A stretch of 64,000 nt of DNA from Dictyostelium firmibasis (Eukaryota > Evosea > Eumycetozoa > Dictyosteliales > Dictyosteliaceae), in the NCBI GenBank assembly GCA_036169595.1, contig CM069766.1, positions 4,072,501 to 4,136,500 on the forward strand, read 5' to 3'. Position numbers and translations under genes: made by a program. The notes beneath the pieces are model-generated. The model did no database searches and was not told the origin of the DNA. It saw only the letters and a program-made list of their open reading frames with translations. Each line of letters opens with the position of its first letter. The stretch's first letter is position 1. This document shows, piece by piece, positions 63,019-64,000 of the stretch.

Positions 63019-63975
63019 TTTTGTTTGATTGTGTATGTTTTGTGATGTGAATGAAAAATGAAAATTTTTTTTATTTTTTACAAAAAAAAAAAAAAAAAAT
63101 TCGAAAAAAAATTAAAAAAAAAAAAAAAAAAAATTAAAATCATCGTGCATTGTCAAATTAAACAAATTTTTCATTAAAAAAAAAAAAATATAATAAAATA
63201 AAATAATAACTTTCTCAGTTTTAATTTTTAAATACCTTTTCTAGACTAGGTTTTTTTTGGAAAAAAAAACAAATTGGAGAATTAAGGTTAAAAAGGAATA
63301 TTTTTTTTTAGTTGATTTAATTAATAATTAAAAAAGAATACTCAATTGGAAAAAAAAAATTTCTCATTTAAATCCATAAATAAATAAATAAAATAGTATC
63401 ATAAAAATAATTTTTTTTGACTATCATGGATTCTATTGTTTAATTTTTTTCAATTATTAATGTTTTTTATTTCCAATCAACCAAAATAATATCTTTTTTT
63501 TTTTTCAAATAATTAGTTAAAAAAGAAAAAAAATTCGACACATTTTTATTCTTTATTTCCTCAAAAAAAATTTTGTTTTAATTGTTTTTTATTTTATTTT
63601 TATTTTTTATTTTTTTGATTTATTTTATTTTCTATTTTTTTATTTTTTCTTTATTTTTTTTAATTTATTTTACTTTTTTTCTATTTTTTTTAGTTTTTTT
63701 AATTTATTTTAATTTTTTTTTTTTTTTTTTTTTTATTTCTCTTAATTCTGAGAACCTATAAGGTAAGATAAAAAATAATATTACAACTAATTTATAACGA
63801 TAAAATGATTTTTATTTTTGTATTGTTTTTTTGGTTCAATTGGGCTTATTCTTAGAAAAAAAAAATATCGATAGAATAGTTTTTTTTTTTAATTGGGTTT
63901 TTTGTTTTTTTTTTGGATTTTTATTCTATACAAAGTGGTGATACAACAGATCAAAAGATTTTTTATTATATAAAC
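63019..63975. other. A/T-rich intergenic region at window end
   Basis: A and T runs throughout, with short mixed stretches at 63,225-63,290 and 63,750-63,960. No gene was seen before the possible start codon at 63,976. Confidence 0.6.
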
Positions 63976-64000
63976 ATGAAATCATCATCACACCAATATA
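63976..64000 (+). CDS. Possible start of a gene running out of the window
   Basis: An ATG in a suitable context (TATAAACATGA), downstream of a T-rich tract, opens MKSSSHQY with no stop before the window ends. Only eight codons are visible, so this is a hint and not a call. Confidence 0.25.

Overview
The window looks like nuclear DNA of a social amoeba, most likely Dictyostelium discoideum. Intergenic DNA is almost pure A/T with long A or T runs, introns are short (about 75-450 bp, GT...AG, extremely A/T rich), coding regions carry poly-Asn, poly-Gln and poly-Ser tracts, and several proteins match what I remember of D. discoideum genes (Rab1A, the two-domain PgtA glycosyltransferase, an F-BAR/RhoGAP of the MEGAP type). 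No databases were searched. Exon joins were worked out by hand from splice signals and reading phase.

Layout. 1-1876 (+): 3' part of alg6 (N-glycan glucosyltransferase). 1931-19740 (-): a giant UBR4/BIG-type E3 ubiquitin ligase in six exons, about 5,701 aa. 20312-21056 (-): unrecognised 176-aa protein. 21.1-23.9 kb: gene-poor, with a decayed leucine-rich-repeat-like fragment. 23964-24661 (+): SAP30-family corepressor subunit. 25714-27483 (+): cyclopropane fatty acid synthase of the plant-like type. 29277-32676 (+): 1,031-aa coiled-coil protein with a four-fold 36-residue repeat. 32930-35428 (+): PgtA-like bifunctional glycosyltransferase. 35528-36334 (-): mitochondrial GrpE. 36889-37642 (-): MMADHC (cobalamin trafficking). 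38188-39247 (-): Rab1A. 40420-41271 (+): Golgin-A7/ERF4-like membrane protein. 41748-43413 (+): possible two-exon gene with an unusual 1.3-kb intron. 45750-48831 (+): F-BAR/RhoGAP. 49134-49977 (-): luminal or secreted HCX5R phosphatase-like protein. 50257-51998 (-): splicing factor CWC25. 55277-58780 (+): membrane-anchored filamin-repeat HECT E3 (AREL1-like). 59010-60853 (+): MFS/UNC93-like transporter. 61096-61983 (-): glutathione S-transferase. 62649-63018 (-): 75-aa mitochondrial-type membrane protein. A possible further gene starts at 63976.

Functionally this is an ordinary mixed eukaryotic neighbourhood, not an operon or island. It contains ER and cytosolic glycosylation (alg6, pgtA), two unrelated ubiquitin ligases, mitochondrial and cobalamin proteins, membrane traffic and actin regulators, splicing and chromatin. 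I saw no viral, retroelement or CRISPR signal and no tRNA I could support. The less ordinary items are two ubiquitin-interacting-motif-like segments in the UBR4 homologue, the four-fold repeat protein, the hidden second exon and GC-richer island at 41.7-43.4 kb, and a hairpin with an eight-C run between convergent genes at 48.9 kb.
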